This document shows positions 36,948 through 49,339 of a stretch of 64,000 bases of DNA, one piece after another. How positions within the stretch are numbered: the first letter of the stretch is position 1; the number at the start of each line of letters is the position of its first letter. The DNA is from Ceratodon purpureus. Taxonomy: Eukaryota > Streptophyta > Bryopsida > Pseudoditrichales > Ditrichaceae. The translations under genes and the position numbers were made by a program. A model generated the notes under the pieces. It ran no database searches. It was given only the letters and a program-made list of their open reading frames with translations, and was not told the origin of the DNA. Where the stretch lies: the NCBI GenBank assembly GCA_014871385.1, contig CM026423.1, forward strand, positions 2,918,408 to 2,982,407. The letters run 5' to 3'.

Positions 36948-37872
36948 CCACGCGCACCGGCACCTTGACCAATTCTTCTTCAATTCCAAATCTACATCTC
37001 TCCGAACAGCAGTGAGCCTACGAACAAGGACTCAATCATTCAAGTGATCGACAGGCTCGTGGTGGCTGAAATTGTGAATACAACACAGAAGGTCTAATTT
37101 TCCTGACTTCAATTGTGAGGGGAATTTTGAAGACTCACATCATGATGGACTCGGTAGATTCACTAATTGTTAATAGAGACAGAGCTTGATCACCACCCCT
37201 GGCATGCCACATCGATATTTTTTTTCCATGCGTTTAGGGGGCGCGGATCATGGTCGCGCTAACGATTTTTTTACGCTGCGAATATCAGTACAATTCGCGG
37301 TGTTGTAATGTTCCTGTAGCGAGGGCGGTGTAGTTGGTCACTTGTAATGTATTGACGGCTTTTCCTAAGTAGAACATTGAACTCCATTGTGAAGTTTGAA
37401 AGAGGATGCTGATGCAGCCTGGTAGATGAAATATTTGTAATACATTTTGAACATTACTTTATCATACTGCAATGACGCAGGGAATTTGAACCCATTATTC
37501 GTATTGTCAATATGTTGGCTAGTTCAATGCTGTGCATACAATTTGGACCTTCAAAAACAGTGAGCGTTTCTGCTTAATAGTGAATGATCCCTTGGGGTCG
37601 CCATTTTGGTTTGAGGGTAGGCAGAATAGGCTAGATTTGTTTTCGAGACTGGTATGTCTCTTTACTTTTCTTTTCTGGACGCTATTGCTCTTAATGATTA
37701 GAAGTTGTCAGTTTGACAGAAATACCGTTGGACTTGATGTGTTAGACATGACAGCGAACTCTTAGAAATATTTTGCGGAGTTCTGTTCCATGGCTTTCGA
37801 TTTCACTCTACCTGGTAGTTGTGTTTTTGCTTGCCAGTACTGTAGAGTTTCGAACTACATGCCGAGATGAAA
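36948..37872. other. Spacer between convergent genes
   Basis: Presumed 3' UTR of the USP-like gene followed by AT-rich DNA. No gene features were recognised. Confidence 0.4.
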
Positions 37873-38094
37873 TCACCAGTTGGAAATGCAGGAGTCAACA
37901 ACGTAGGATTTCCAGGAATCATAGCCGAGCTCTTTGAGATCCTCGTCGGCCACGTCTTGCACCCAAATGGGCTTCCCAATGACCTCCTGCTTCCGCTTCG
38001 AGTAAGTCTCGATATCGAGATCCGACCACTCTGGTGGACATGCGGGGAAATCTTCCTCCTCAAATGTGTCTGGGTCGCTCTCCCTTTCTTGACA
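37873..38094 (-). CDS. Possible alternative C-terminal exon of the UGPase-like gene
   Basis: An open frame running in phase from an AG at TCGCAG|TGG down to a stop at 37873-37875. The donor GACCAG|GTGGAC at 38445 could splice to it in phase, replacing the 13-codon tail of the short form. It encodes ~73 residues, acidic then aromatic: DTFEEEDF, PPEWSDLDIETYSKRK, ELGYDSWKSYVV. The composition is protein-like and unlike its AT-rich surroundings. It might also be the last exon of a separate gene. The acceptor lacks a good pyrimidine tract. Confidence 0.4.
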   Translation of the reverse strand, partial: CQERESDPDTFEEEDFPACPPEWSDLDIETYSKRKQEVIGKPIWVQDVADEDLKELGYDSWKSYVVDSCISNW

Positions 38095-38405
38095 CCACTG
38101 CGAACTTTCTGTTTCTATGTCCACAGTGTCCCTGAGTTCACCGACACGGTTGTGAAAAACACGTACACTTCAAATTATTAGAATCACCCCATTATGTAGC
38201 GCCCTTATTTGAAAACTGGGGAGGTGTTAGAGGAGGGCTTACAAGTCTGTATACTCCAGACCGGCTGTCACAAGCTGCTTGACACAGAAGCAACCAATAT
38301 TGAATCAACAATGTGCACACCGGTCCAACTTCAAATATATTTCTCAGGCAATCGTCGCCCACTTGACAGTAAATTTACAATATGTTGGTAACGAGTTGAA
38401 GAACC

Positions 38406-41400
38406 TCAAATATGGGAAAAATAAATTCGTAAGAAACTGTCCACCTGGTCTTTGATTATCTCGCCATCTGGGATGTCAATCCTCTCGTCTTTCTTGGCCC
38501 AGATAACAACCTTTCCCTGAAGAAAAACAAAGACAGGAAAGCAATCATTTCCTAACGAATTAATGCAATCTGATAAGAACTCCTGAGGAACTGATGTGAA
38601 ATGAAATGTTCCAAATTGACCGAACTGTGATACCATACCTGCAGGATAACGTCACTCCCAAACCAGACATCGCCAATCACTCTTAAGCTGCTGAGCTCGA
38701 GGAGACTGGGAATATGCTTCAAGCGCTCTGTAAAATACTGCATCTGCAATGTGTGTGCAATGACGTGTTCAGGCTCCAGGGAAAAATTCTTACTTCGGAT
38801 GGCTGTCACTTATAGCCGGTTAAACAGATGATGAGTTACCTTTCGAAGCTTCAATCCTTCCAATTCAATGGTGGGATTGACATCGGATAACCTTAATGGA
38901 TTTGGGCAAACGACACCCTCCCTCACTGTATAAAGGTCTGACTGCACAACAGAAAGCGCATATTACATTCACAAACGTGATAATAACTTCTTCACAAACA
39001 TGACCGTTCTGACCAAGGCAATTAAATGGAACATTGTAGCCATTAGTGGGTTTCGCACATAGATTATCCAACAAAGTTAATCTGTTAATCATAGGTCCCG
39101 TTGTTGTTTGTGACAGGTAGCAAGAGCATTATGACTGTTGTTTCCGTTCATCGTTATTTACAAAACCCAGGTCATGAGGCCGATTTTCTTGAGATAAGCC
39201 ATTGAATGATTGTTGCTTTTCAGGGGATGTTACCGCATCATAGTGACTTTTTCCCTTCTCATGGTTAATTCTGTGTCTGTCTCTCAAAAAAAATAGCAGG
39301 CCTTAAAGCGTACCCGGAAAAGAAGCAAGTCCGAAGTATCTCGGATAGGGTGAAATCTTGTCCGTGGAACCTCTACAGCTACACTTCCATCAAAGAACTG
39401 CACAATAAAATTCATGGCGGAATTAGTTTCTGGAAAATATTGGATCCTTGTCGCCGGACACCAGTTTCAATTGCACTAATTTTAATGCACCTCATGCTCT
39501 GCAAGATAACCTCGAGAATTTTACCTGTACTAGAAGCAGATCTGAATTTCCTTCAATCGGCAAATTCTCAAATATCTCTCCATTGACCTGAAGCTGCACA
39601 TATATCGTGATTACGCCTCTGCAAAGCTAATTAATGGTGCAAGACCAAATGAGCTAATTTCCAGTAGCACTGTAAACCACGATTTTAAATACTCCATCAA
39701 AGCAACGAACAAAGAAAGCGGTAGGTAATCTGATTTATTTGCATAGGTACTTCTCGTTAGCTTTCTAGCAGTGAGAAATGATACATCCTATGTTTCTATG
39801 GAAAAACAAAATTGTGAAGCCAGCGCAGGACGGTAAAGGGATCAACCGAGTAGAGCGGAGCCCCGCTTGAAGTTTGGAGCTGAAATGTGATGTTCTCACC
39901 CTCTCCAGCACCCTGAAGCTTGCAAGCAGGTCACCGAGTTACATTTAACTGCCATTGGATAGAATCACATTTTATGACAAAGAAAATCACAGTGATTTTC
40001 AAAAATATACCAGAAAGAGTTACATTCTTCTACACCGTAATCACCTTTGAAGAGCAGTAAATGTCAAGGGCTTCAATCTCTGCAAGCCTCTTGACAGCCT
40101 TAAGGTTCACCCAGCTGCAACATTCAAAGCAAGAATTTAGATACAATCTAAGCGACGGAAAAAAAATTAAAGAAATCAAAAAACCTATACCAAATCCACA
40201 CCATAATTTAAGTGATTGGCAGAAGGACTGCACATTGCACTTCGGGAAATTCATGGGAGCTTTTATGTATTTAACATGACATGCGGTGTTTGTAGAAGGG
40301 GAGCATACGTGCTATTTGTGTTGACAACCTTGACATCACCGGAACGAGACTTCTCATTCTGTAATATATGTTCACAACTTGATTTATTAGGAGGAAAAAG
40401 CTCTATCAAGCAAGAGTACATAATTTGGTTTCGTAACACAAGAGTACAAGTTTCCAAAAAAGGTTAAAATTCAAAGGCTCTCCTCATGACATATATATGC
40501 ATAGAGCTTGGAGAACTTACTTGACTCCGTGAGACCTCCTCGAACTCTAATAGCTGCAAATTCAAGAGAATATTATGATGGTATTAAAGCATATTTTTGA
40601 ATTCCTTGCACATTTATATATTTTAGCTGAGAACATGAGATGTCTTTCTGTTATGCTCCACAACAGTCAAAAGGGTATATATATATATTGAGTTATTGTA
40701 TATTCACCTCAATGTTGCCTTCAGATGAGACATAGGCACCATTTTCGGCATCAGTTCCGTTCTTGGGAGTCACCTACAATATCAAGTGCTCAAATCCCAC
40801 GATTTATTCTCGATTCCAAAGGAAACAAGGATTCAGACTTGTGGTTTCTGTCCAAACCCAAATTCTCACAAACTACGGCTATGATGTTTCGTTAAATGAT
40901 ATTCAAAGTGCAAGATCATTCTCTGCTTTCTGAAATGTGATCCTTGTCATATGACATAAGTTAATGATGGAACTGAAATTGTCAGATATTCTACAAAGAC
41001 CAGGGACATTAGCTGGCACTGAATGTATATTTGCTTGCTATTGAGAGGTGGGGCAGTTTACCTCCATACAGTAATCACACTGATTTTCAGAGAGATTGTT
41101 CAACATATCTGATAGAGTTTGTTAAAGATAAAATGCTTTCTAAGGGAGACGTGCATCAGAGTATAAGTGGCTAAAACATGAATCTAGTGCTTAAAAAGTA
41201 GAAAGAATCAGAGTTGAAGGATACTGAGATCCACAGTAGCTCCCAAGTTGTCACAATTTGATATGAATAAATATTCTTTTCCCTGCACACCTCGAAGAAA
41301 AAAATGTAGGAAGAACATATCCTCAGAACTTATCAACATCAACTTTATCTTTGTAACTTAGAAAGTGTATCTAGCCGCAGATGTCTTTTACAACATGCAT

Positions 41401-43108
41401 ATGTGGGTTTCATTTTGTCATAGAAACCTTCGTACCAGCGCAAGAAGCTCATCGAGCTTTCCACTAAAAGAAAAGGCAGCGAACAAATCACCGTTATTCG
41501 TCAAATACCTAAAAAACCACATCAATTAATATTAATTTAGTGTTAACTTAGCCATATCATCAATTATTTCTTGAATAAATCATTCTGCCACATTAGGGTG
41601 GGTCACCATCTATATTGTTGTGCATATTACGTGAGTCTGTTGAGTTTAACAGCATGCGTTTTGAGCTTCTGCTCAAGTATTCAAATAGCGACACATGATG
41701 AGTTCATTCACTCAAGGTTCATTTTCTCTCACCCGCCATCTTCACCGAGTTTTGGAGTCACTGGCCACACCTCCCGCGGATACTCTGTCTGCAACTCACA
41801 ATCAGGTGCTTCATCTTCTACAATTCAGAAAACATGAAAAACATCGCACAGAAAAAATATTATTCGAATACATTGTCGACAGCTCAAGCCCTAAACCCTG
41901 AATTACCTGATTAAAGACGATAATGTCAACATCCGAAGCACTGTACTTCTTCACAGCCTGCCACAAAGGAACCCGTTAAATCAATAAATGCGAAACCTCA
42001 GTGCACATCAAATACCATAATTTTCTCCCAAACAAAATTCCTGAATTTACCTGTTTGACAGCTCTGTCGGTGTTATCAGAGGTTGCCAGAACCAACAACA
42101 CCTTGGCATTGTACTTGACGTTAAGCACCTGCATATCACCAGCTTCAAAACATAAGAGGAGAAAGACGTCGGCTAAAACCCGATGAGCAGAGAAACCAAC
42201 ACAAGAGGTGAAGAGTTGCCTCAATTTGTTGCACAGCCAAATCCACAAAACTTTGCTCACTATGAATTTCGACAAGCGACCTGCACACAACAGTGTGGCG
42301 CAGTCACTTGACGACAGTCTTCTATGCCTAATTATGCACTGTAATTCATGTACCTGTAGAATTTCTGCCTACACTAGGACCTTATCAGTAATTACCCACT
42401 CGAGCAAAGTATGATCTGGAGACAACATTCACGAATTAAACCTCTACTCTATTGTGAGCTTAGACAAGTCGATTACTTGGGTTGGGTCGTCCCCAAGGAT
42501 CGACCAAGAGTGCCACACAACTTGACCACAATCAGCTTGTGCAACAACACTTTGCATTTCTCATGGTCTGTCACAACACACACATGCAATAAAGTTAGGG
42601 CTCGCCCATTCCCTTGACTGTGCTCACAACGGCTTAGTAGTAGATCGAAAACTTGAAATGGTGCAGACAAAGGGAGCGAATACTGGCACCATTACCATCG
42701 ACCACGCTCGGAAGTTTATCATACGGCAGCACTTTGAGGTCCGTCCGCGGATTGATCTTGTCCCACGCTATCGGTTCATCGCTCTTACTGCCCCCCAACA
42801 ACAAACTCGAAGCTCAGAACCACCTAAACCCTAAATGACCATGAAAGGTACTAAACAATAGCAAATCCCTTCAGGAGAAAAAACCAGCAATTAATTTACC
42901 TCTGCTGATGCAACGCCCAGCGCTCGAGCTTCTGCACGGCGCGGCTGAGGCGCGGCGCCACGGACATACTCTCCATGCCCGTCACGCCCGACATCCTCGC
43001 AGAGCTCCCCTGCTCCTGCTCCTGCTCCTCCCTCGCTACTCGCCGTTTCTTCCTCGCGGGTTCCAGCGCCGCCGCCTTCCTTCGATCCTCGCCTCCGACC
43101 TCGTCCAC
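38406..43108 (-). CDS. UDP-glucose pyrophosphorylase-like protein with altered active site
   Basis: Nineteen minus-strand exons join in phase, 43108-42900, 42787-42696, 42567-42477, 42280-42220, 42128-42051, 41957-41907, 41788-41733, 41508-41436, 41282-41225, 41108-41062, 40773-40708, 40553-40521, 40358-40309, 40114-40045, 39912-39847, 39593-39525, 38941-38840, 38743-38639 and 38516-38406, giving 495 residues (plant UGPases ~470). Collinear landmarks are WDKINPRTDLKVLPYDKL, SEQSFVDLAVQQIE, LFISNCDNLGATVDL, WVNLKAVKRL, SDLLLVQSDLYTV and GDVWFGSDVIL. The canonical enzyme makes UDP-glucose from glucose-1-P and UTP. Here the nucleotide-binding loop LNGGLGTTMGCTGPKS reads LCGTLGRSLGTTQPKS (117-132), GHGD reads NNGD (217-220), KGG reads ENG (282-284), and the lysine of LPVKATSDLL is Glu381. 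Activity is doubtful. The N-terminus has an NLS-like RKKRRV (19-24). Confidence 0.85.
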
Positions 43109-43504
43109 CCTCTTCCACTCCCACTTCTCTCACGTCCCAGGCTCTTTAATTGCATGCATGCAGGCAGGCAACGTGCCGACGGGCCCTATCAGAACTCTCC
43201 CGGTGCACTATCAGAATCCTTATCAGTGCGATATCAGAAGTCTTCCCAGTGCGATGTCTGGAGTTCTGGGTATTACCAGAACTTGGCTAGTTTTGATTGT
43301 TCTGATTGTTTTGAGGGAAGTGGAAGGGAAGGGGCAACTTAACCTCTTCATTGGATTCAAGGCTCTTTTGAGTTCATTGCAAGCTTTTCGTATCTTCTTT
43401 TTGGACTTGTTTATTGGAGAATGAATAATATTTGGAGTATTTTTGCACTGGGAACACTTGACTTTGTTGGACATGCAAGTGAACATGTGGATGAACTAGC
43501 TGTG
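43109..43504. promoter_or_regulatory. Upstream region of the UGPase-like gene
   Basis: Bases directly upstream of the minus-strand start are C/T-rich on the plus strand and then become AT-rich. It is the probable promoter and 5' leader. Around 43185-43260, near-repeats of ATCAGAA(C/T) with GTGC(A/G) recur about every 20-25 bp (four or five imperfect units), which may be a short tandem array or regulatory cluster. Confidence 0.4.
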
Positions 43505-45862
43505 GAACCCGTGCCGTTATACATTGATTGCAACACGGTTTGTCTCTTCAACGGATTCTAGCACGAAATGGTCGAGTAAGACAAATCGAGTGGTATTGTA
43601 TAGTAGATAAGTGTATTGATGAATTTTTTAGTTTTAGATAGATGGGGTGTTTACATTGTACGATACTATCTTTGTATGATTTTTAATAAGATAAATATTG
43701 TCATTTACTCTTTAATTTTTATATGAGTATAACTTCTATAAAAATAAATAAATACCAATACAATATTCTTATATTTAATTATCCAAATATGATCTCTATG
43801 ACAATATAGTTTAAAGATTTAAAAAATAGATTTTGTATAAAAATAAATGAGAATTTCTTTCAAAATACATGTTATATGAAAATATTCATAAATAAAGAAA
43901 ATATGTACAGTATGACTTTGAGACACATAGAAATTTTAAAGAATTCCAAATGATACATAATCAACCTTTCAAATGGTAGCAAAGTTTATATGATCTGAAA
44001 AGACATTTGAATTGAATTTTATATGATTCCATATAGAACTAACTTGCAAGGCACAATTTTTTTCTTTTCTAGATTTTTTTATTCCAAAGTATTCAAAAAC
44101 ATATATAAAAAAAGCACAAATATCAAAGTCATGATACTTGCAATAAACATAATCAAATTATTATGAGAATATTATGTCAAAATGAAGATAGCTATAATTT
44201 TTCTTTAGTATCCAAAAGTTAGATAAGTATTTAGTCAACAACATCAATTGCATTAATATTTCTAAAACCAGTAGATTTTTAAATAATGTTTCAAGATTTT
44301 TTAGATAAAATTGGTTTCTCAACAACTCCTTCAGAAGAAGATAAACAAGAAGATCAAGAAAAACAAGATGAACCTCAAGAAGAAAATGATGAAAACAATG
44401 CTGAAGAAGTTGATGAAAATAACGTCGAAGAAAAATCACTAGAAGAAGTTCAAAATGTATCATTTGCTCCAAATTATCTTCAAGGTAATGTTTCAAATGA
44501 TTCAAATTGGACACAAATGCAACAAATACCACAAATACCTCAAATGCAACAAATGTCACAAATACCACAAATACCAATAATTCTTCCAATGCCACCAATG
44601 CCACAAAGTGAACAATTACTCCAACCAAAAAATTTGGATACACAACAACAAAATGTTGTTTTAAAAGAATATGATAATAATAATGTTAATTCACATCCTC
44701 AGCAATCAACAATGGCTTCAACTTCTTACCAACAAATGCCACAAATAATTAATAGCTCAAACGCTTCAAATCTTGAGTCAAGGAATCAATCTCCTCACAA
44801 ACTTCAAGAAAATTATTTTAGTTCTCCAGTTAATAGATCAAATTCTAATATTGCACAAAAAAATGACATTGATTCAAATACAATCCTTCAAAATAATCCT
44901 TCAAAAAAATTTCTAAAAAATCAACAAGAAAATGAATTTAGAATCCCTAATGATACTAACGCATCAAGAAACTTACCATTTGAAAATAATATACAACAAA
45001 AAAATAAATGTTGTATTGTATTATCAAATTTGAGATGGGTTCAAAAGTTGATTATAATTCCAACTAAAAATCGCGGATGTCATGACATCACATCTATAGT
45101 AATAATTATTATCATTTCTAAAATAAATTTAACAATCAATTCATCCATTTAAATTTTCAACATAGATATTTTGAAGAACAAATAAACGTTGATTTTAGAT
45201 TGAAGTGTGTATATATATTACAACTGCCTACAAAAAAAATTGTTTAAATATGGTGCCCACAGCAATTATAATCCTGATTTTACATTCTACCATAATTTTA
45301 CAATCTATTATAAATTTAAAAATGTTGTAGTAAAAAATACACTAAAATATTTCATATAAAATGGAAATAATACAACTTGATACAAATTATTTTGAATCCT
45401 TTAGCTTTTAATTTTATTATATTTAAATTCGAAGTAGAAGAAATACTACAATATCAAATTGAGATTACAGTAAAATGCACCGAAGTGTTTTTAATTATGT
45501 ATTGAATAAATTTTTGCAGCTTCTGTGGCATCTTGAAAAAGAATTATCTTATTTCCAATGTGGCATTGCTCAAATATTTTGTAAGAAAAACATCTGAGTA
45601 TAGAAAACCAAACGAGTAAAATAATTTTATATCACATTTATATTAAAGTGCATCCATATTTTTAATTTCAATTGTTTATTTTGAAAACATAGGTTTAAAG
45701 CATTTACTTTTGCTATCGTAGAAAATGAAAAGTATGCTCAAAAATCAAATTTATTAGCAGTTCAAATATCTATCATGCAATACAACTCCGTTTGTCTCAC
45801 TTGACCGCTCCGCGCTATAAATTGTCAAGGAAACAAACCAAGTTGTGGTCAATGTGCTCAAC
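43505..45862. mobile_element. AT-rich block bounded by inverted ~100-bp repeats (candidate DNA transposon)
   Basis: Bases 43505-43606 and 45768-45862 are inverted copies of one repeat, roughly two-thirds identical by eye. Both contain GGTTTGT and a paired TTTGTCTC/GAGACAAA-type stem. Between them lie 2.2 kb of very AT-rich DNA with the Q/N-rich ORF at 44286. A third, solo copy lies at 33650. No target duplication or known transposase was recognised, so the class is open. Confidence 0.4.
44286..45152 (+). CDS. Q/N-rich low-complexity protein, 288 aa, unknown
   Basis: 867 bases without a stop in DNA of roughly 70% A+T, where stops should be frequent, so the frame is probably or was recently coding. 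It starts MFQDFLDKIGFS. Residues ~17-55 are very acidic (EEDKQEDQEKQDEPQEEND). Residues ~78-105 are a Gln/Met/Pro/Ile repeat (QIPQIPQMQQMSQIPQIP). Then come Asn/Ser/Gln-rich stretches. The last ~40 residues are Ile-rich and look like read-through into non-coding DNA, so the real end or a splice site may lie near 45010. Such composition is typical of prion-like or disordered proteins. No homologue is recognised. Confidence 0.35.
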   Translation: MFQDFLDKIGFSTTPSEEDKQEDQEKQDEPQEENDENNAEEVDENNVEEKSLEEVQNVSFAPNYLQGNVSNDSNWTQMQQIPQIPQMQQMSQIPQIPIILPMPPMPQSEQLLQPKNLDTQQQNVVLKEYDNNNVNSHPQQSTMASTSYQQMPQIINSSNASNLESRNQSPHKLQENYFSSPVNRSNSNIAQKNDIDSNTILQNNPSKKFLKNQQENEFRIPNDTNASRNLPFENNIQQKNKCCIVLSNLRWVQKLIIIPTKNRGCHDITSIVIIIIISKINLTINSSI

Positions 45863-48800
45863 ATCACATGTCCCACTAGTATACATATAAATTTGTTAAT
45901 TATACAACTTTATATTTATATTTTACTTATATATGGTTAATGAAATATTTGAAAGTAAAAAATTCAAATAAAAATTTATTTGTTGATATTTGAATAGACA
46001 GTACAACACACAAATGCATCCTTAACCATCAATAAGAAATCCAATGACAATTCAACATATGAAAATTTCAGCAATTTTGAAAGATATTTCGACAGTTTTA
46101 TACCATCAAGAGTATGTAATAAATTATATCTACCTAATTATTAATCTATCTATCTCTTTCTATTTTAATATATATATAGAGAGAGAGAAATGTATATATA
46201 TTGAAATGTATAGTATTGGTCTTTAAATTTTTTGTATTGAATTATTTTTTTGGTATAATTAATATTAAATAAAGTGACACTGGTAATTTACAAAATAGCT
46301 TTGGCGTCAAATAAAAATCGCAATACATCCATAAAATCTATTGAATATTAGTTTGAATATGAATATGTTATTATTTTGATTTGTAAGTTTGAAAAATGGA
46401 ATGATTAAGTAATAGTACTAGTTTTGATATATAGTATATTGAACTTGATAGGACAAAGGGGCCAGAATTGGTTCACAAAGTAACATAGGTATTGAACTTC
46501 AGTACTTAAATCAGATAAGTCTAATTTCTTAGTATATGTAATCAAATCAATTAAAAATATAATATAATTTTTAATTTTTAATAATGGTATTTCATAACGA
46601 TAAGTCCAAATTAATAAATATATCAAAATTTGTAAAGTGATGTTTATTTTTCGCAGCATAAAATTAAGAAAAATCACTTTGATTTTGTCTCTTTGAATAA
46701 GCCATGAACGTTCAAACTATTGATGAATTATTATAATCTAATTTTTAAACAATTTTTCTAGATAAAATAAATTTCCATAATATACTATATTTATCTAAAA
46801 TTGAAAATTGAAAACTGTGTTAAGAACTTTGAAGCAGAATAATATTTTAGAAAGTGTAATAATATAAAAAAATTAACACTTCATTTTTAATAAATAGGAA
46901 GAAAAAAAATCAAATCCTTTGTTTTTTCTAATAAAAGATATTCAATAAAAATATTATGTGTATCAAATATTGATTGAGTTTAATGTTTTATCTATTGATA
47001 TTTTTCTAAATGTGTTTTTTATGAAGATCGTAATCCCGTGCCGGCATATATCAAATCTTCAATTGTTGGATGTTCTCTTACGTTTGTACCTCATCTATTT
47101 GATTTTTAAAGTACCATAAATATCTAATAATTCCTTGTAATTCAAATAAACTATATTTTTATATTTTCTTGATAAAAGTAAAACATTCGATTGTTAATTA
47201 TTTTAGTACCGCTTCAAAAGAGTTGATAACTTAGTGACAACAAAAGCATATAAACCATAAAAGAATTATTGATATCAATGATAATTTTTATTTTATAACA
47301 AATTTTATTTTCATCTAAATTCATATTTTAATTAATACAAATTTCTAATTGTTGCTTTCGACAGTATACCTATTTCAAGTGGAAGACTCAATCTTGGATC
47401 ACAACAAGTAATTGCTGACTTAAAATCCACTAATAATAAATCTAATCTTTTGTCTTTACAAATATATCTAAATTCTATCTTATGAAATTTAATATTTTAT
47501 TAAAAACTTGGAGGGTACTGTAATTCTAGAATCATTAAACATGATGTCTACTACATCAAGTTTAGTAATTGTAAGAAAATTATATTTATACATTAAAAAT
47601 TCATAAGAAAAAGAATATTTAGAGTCATTGAATTTAATATATCTTTCAGAAAACTCAAATGTGTTTTATCATAAAATGAACTGTCATATAATTTGATGTT
47701 TTATTCAGAAGACTTTAGTTAATAAAAATAATATAATGGAAAATTTTATTGTTTTTGTTAATAATAATTTTCAAAAACAAAATACTATAATTTCGTATTT
47801 TTGTGCTGAAGAAATCATTATTACATCAAGAAATTAAATTGTATTTTTTAAGCATTTGTGAAACCAAGATATTCATAAAATAAGTAAAAAATTCACAGAT
47901 TCTAATGTTAGTATAGTTGTTTATATGAATTTTTTTACATTTTTTTCCAGGCAATTTGGTTATGTGAACATCAAAATTCTGAAAATGGTTATCACATCAT
48001 TGTAACTATTAATGGAGATATTTGTGAAAGTCTTGTATAAGTATTTGACAATCCTCAAAAAACCAAAACTTTGATTTAATTAAAAATTTGTATACATTTA
48101 TGAGTTCAAAAAACAAATTTAGATGAATGATTTTAAAAAGGTTGAAATCACTTTATTACAAAGTATATGAACAATGCATACTATGTTTTTCTGATATTAT
48201 GAAAAATAAAATTTTGAGGTCTTTACTTAAAAGAATTATTAAATTTAATTTTATATTTAATAATATGATATAATTTTCTGTTTTCAAGTTAAGAAATTCA
48301 ATGGAATCAATCCAGGTGTATTATGTATAATAATTCTATTACAAAAGTCAAAAATATTTCATGAAAAAAAATTAATTTTAACTCCATTCAATTGAATTAT
48401 CAAACTCCATTACAAACATTTTTTTTTTAATGTAATACTCTACAAAGTCTACAAGGCAAAACATGTGACAAAATAGGTTCTTTAAAAATTTGGATAGATT
48501 TTTAGAAGGTCAAATTTGAAGCAAATTTTGTAGAAAATACAAACGTTGAGTGTTGTATACAATATAGTTGCACAATATTGTAGGATAGAATGAGTAATTG
48601 CACATTATTAGTAGTTATTTGATACTTAAGATTTTTGTTTTTGATGGAAATCCAATGGATGTGAATTCCATGATTTAAAAGAAAATTATGAGTTGACTAC
48701 AAATAGTGTAGCCTTGTTTTGAGAGCACTGTGGTGCAATTTCACATGCACAATAACTACTAATGTACTCATTTGAACATGTTGTATTAACATTTTTTAGT

Positions 48801-49330
48801 GGTGATTTTGTAAATGTACATTTTTAGGTTGATTTTATATTCTTTGATTTCAAGACATGAAAAACAAAATATTGAGAGTTAAAAGTAAAATTGGAATACA
48901 ACAATTTCCTTACTTTAATTTAAATGTAATGAAATTTTGATTCTTTAGGATTTTTTTCTTTTTCATTAATTTAAGGCCCATAAAAGTTGTATTCTATAAT
49001 TATTAAAATGGCGCATAAATCTACTGTTGTTTTAAATGTTTATTTCACTTTGCTTGCCCATCTTTAAATCTCAAGATATTCTCAGTGTTGGTAAACTTTT
49101 CATTTAATAATTGATATGAAAAAATACAAACTAAGTAGTTAGAAAAACCTTTTTGAATGCATTCAATTTTCTTCTATAAAACTGTGGAACCTAGTACCCG
49201 AATGGTAAAATCACCATGTTATACATACTGTAGAGTATACAACTTGAAGACTATGATTATATATCATTGTACATGAAGAAGGGCCAAGAGTATAAAAGAT
49301 AAGGAAGCTCATGCTTCTCTTCAATGATTC
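45863..49330. other. Very AT-rich region with scattered short open segments
   Basis: Several short segments look exon-like, bounded by AG and GT. 46421-46483 encodes IELDRTKGPELVHK. Near 47950-48030 lies WLCEHQNSENGYHIIVTING. Near 47368-47465 a 40-codon stretch includes SSGRLNLGSQQVIADLK. They do not join into one frame by any splicing I tried, so they may be remains of a degraded gene or chance. Confidence 0.25.
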
Positions 49331-49339
49331 ATGTTAATG

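Noticed and set aside
42891-43133. Alternative frame MREVGVEEGGRGRR for the UGPase-like first exon
   Set aside because: Only the frame beginning at 43108 splices in phase to exon 2.
44161-44643. 160-codon antisense frame rich in Val/Phe/Leu
   Set aside because: It mirrors the Q/E-rich sense ORF (GAA and CAA codons read as Phe and Leu).
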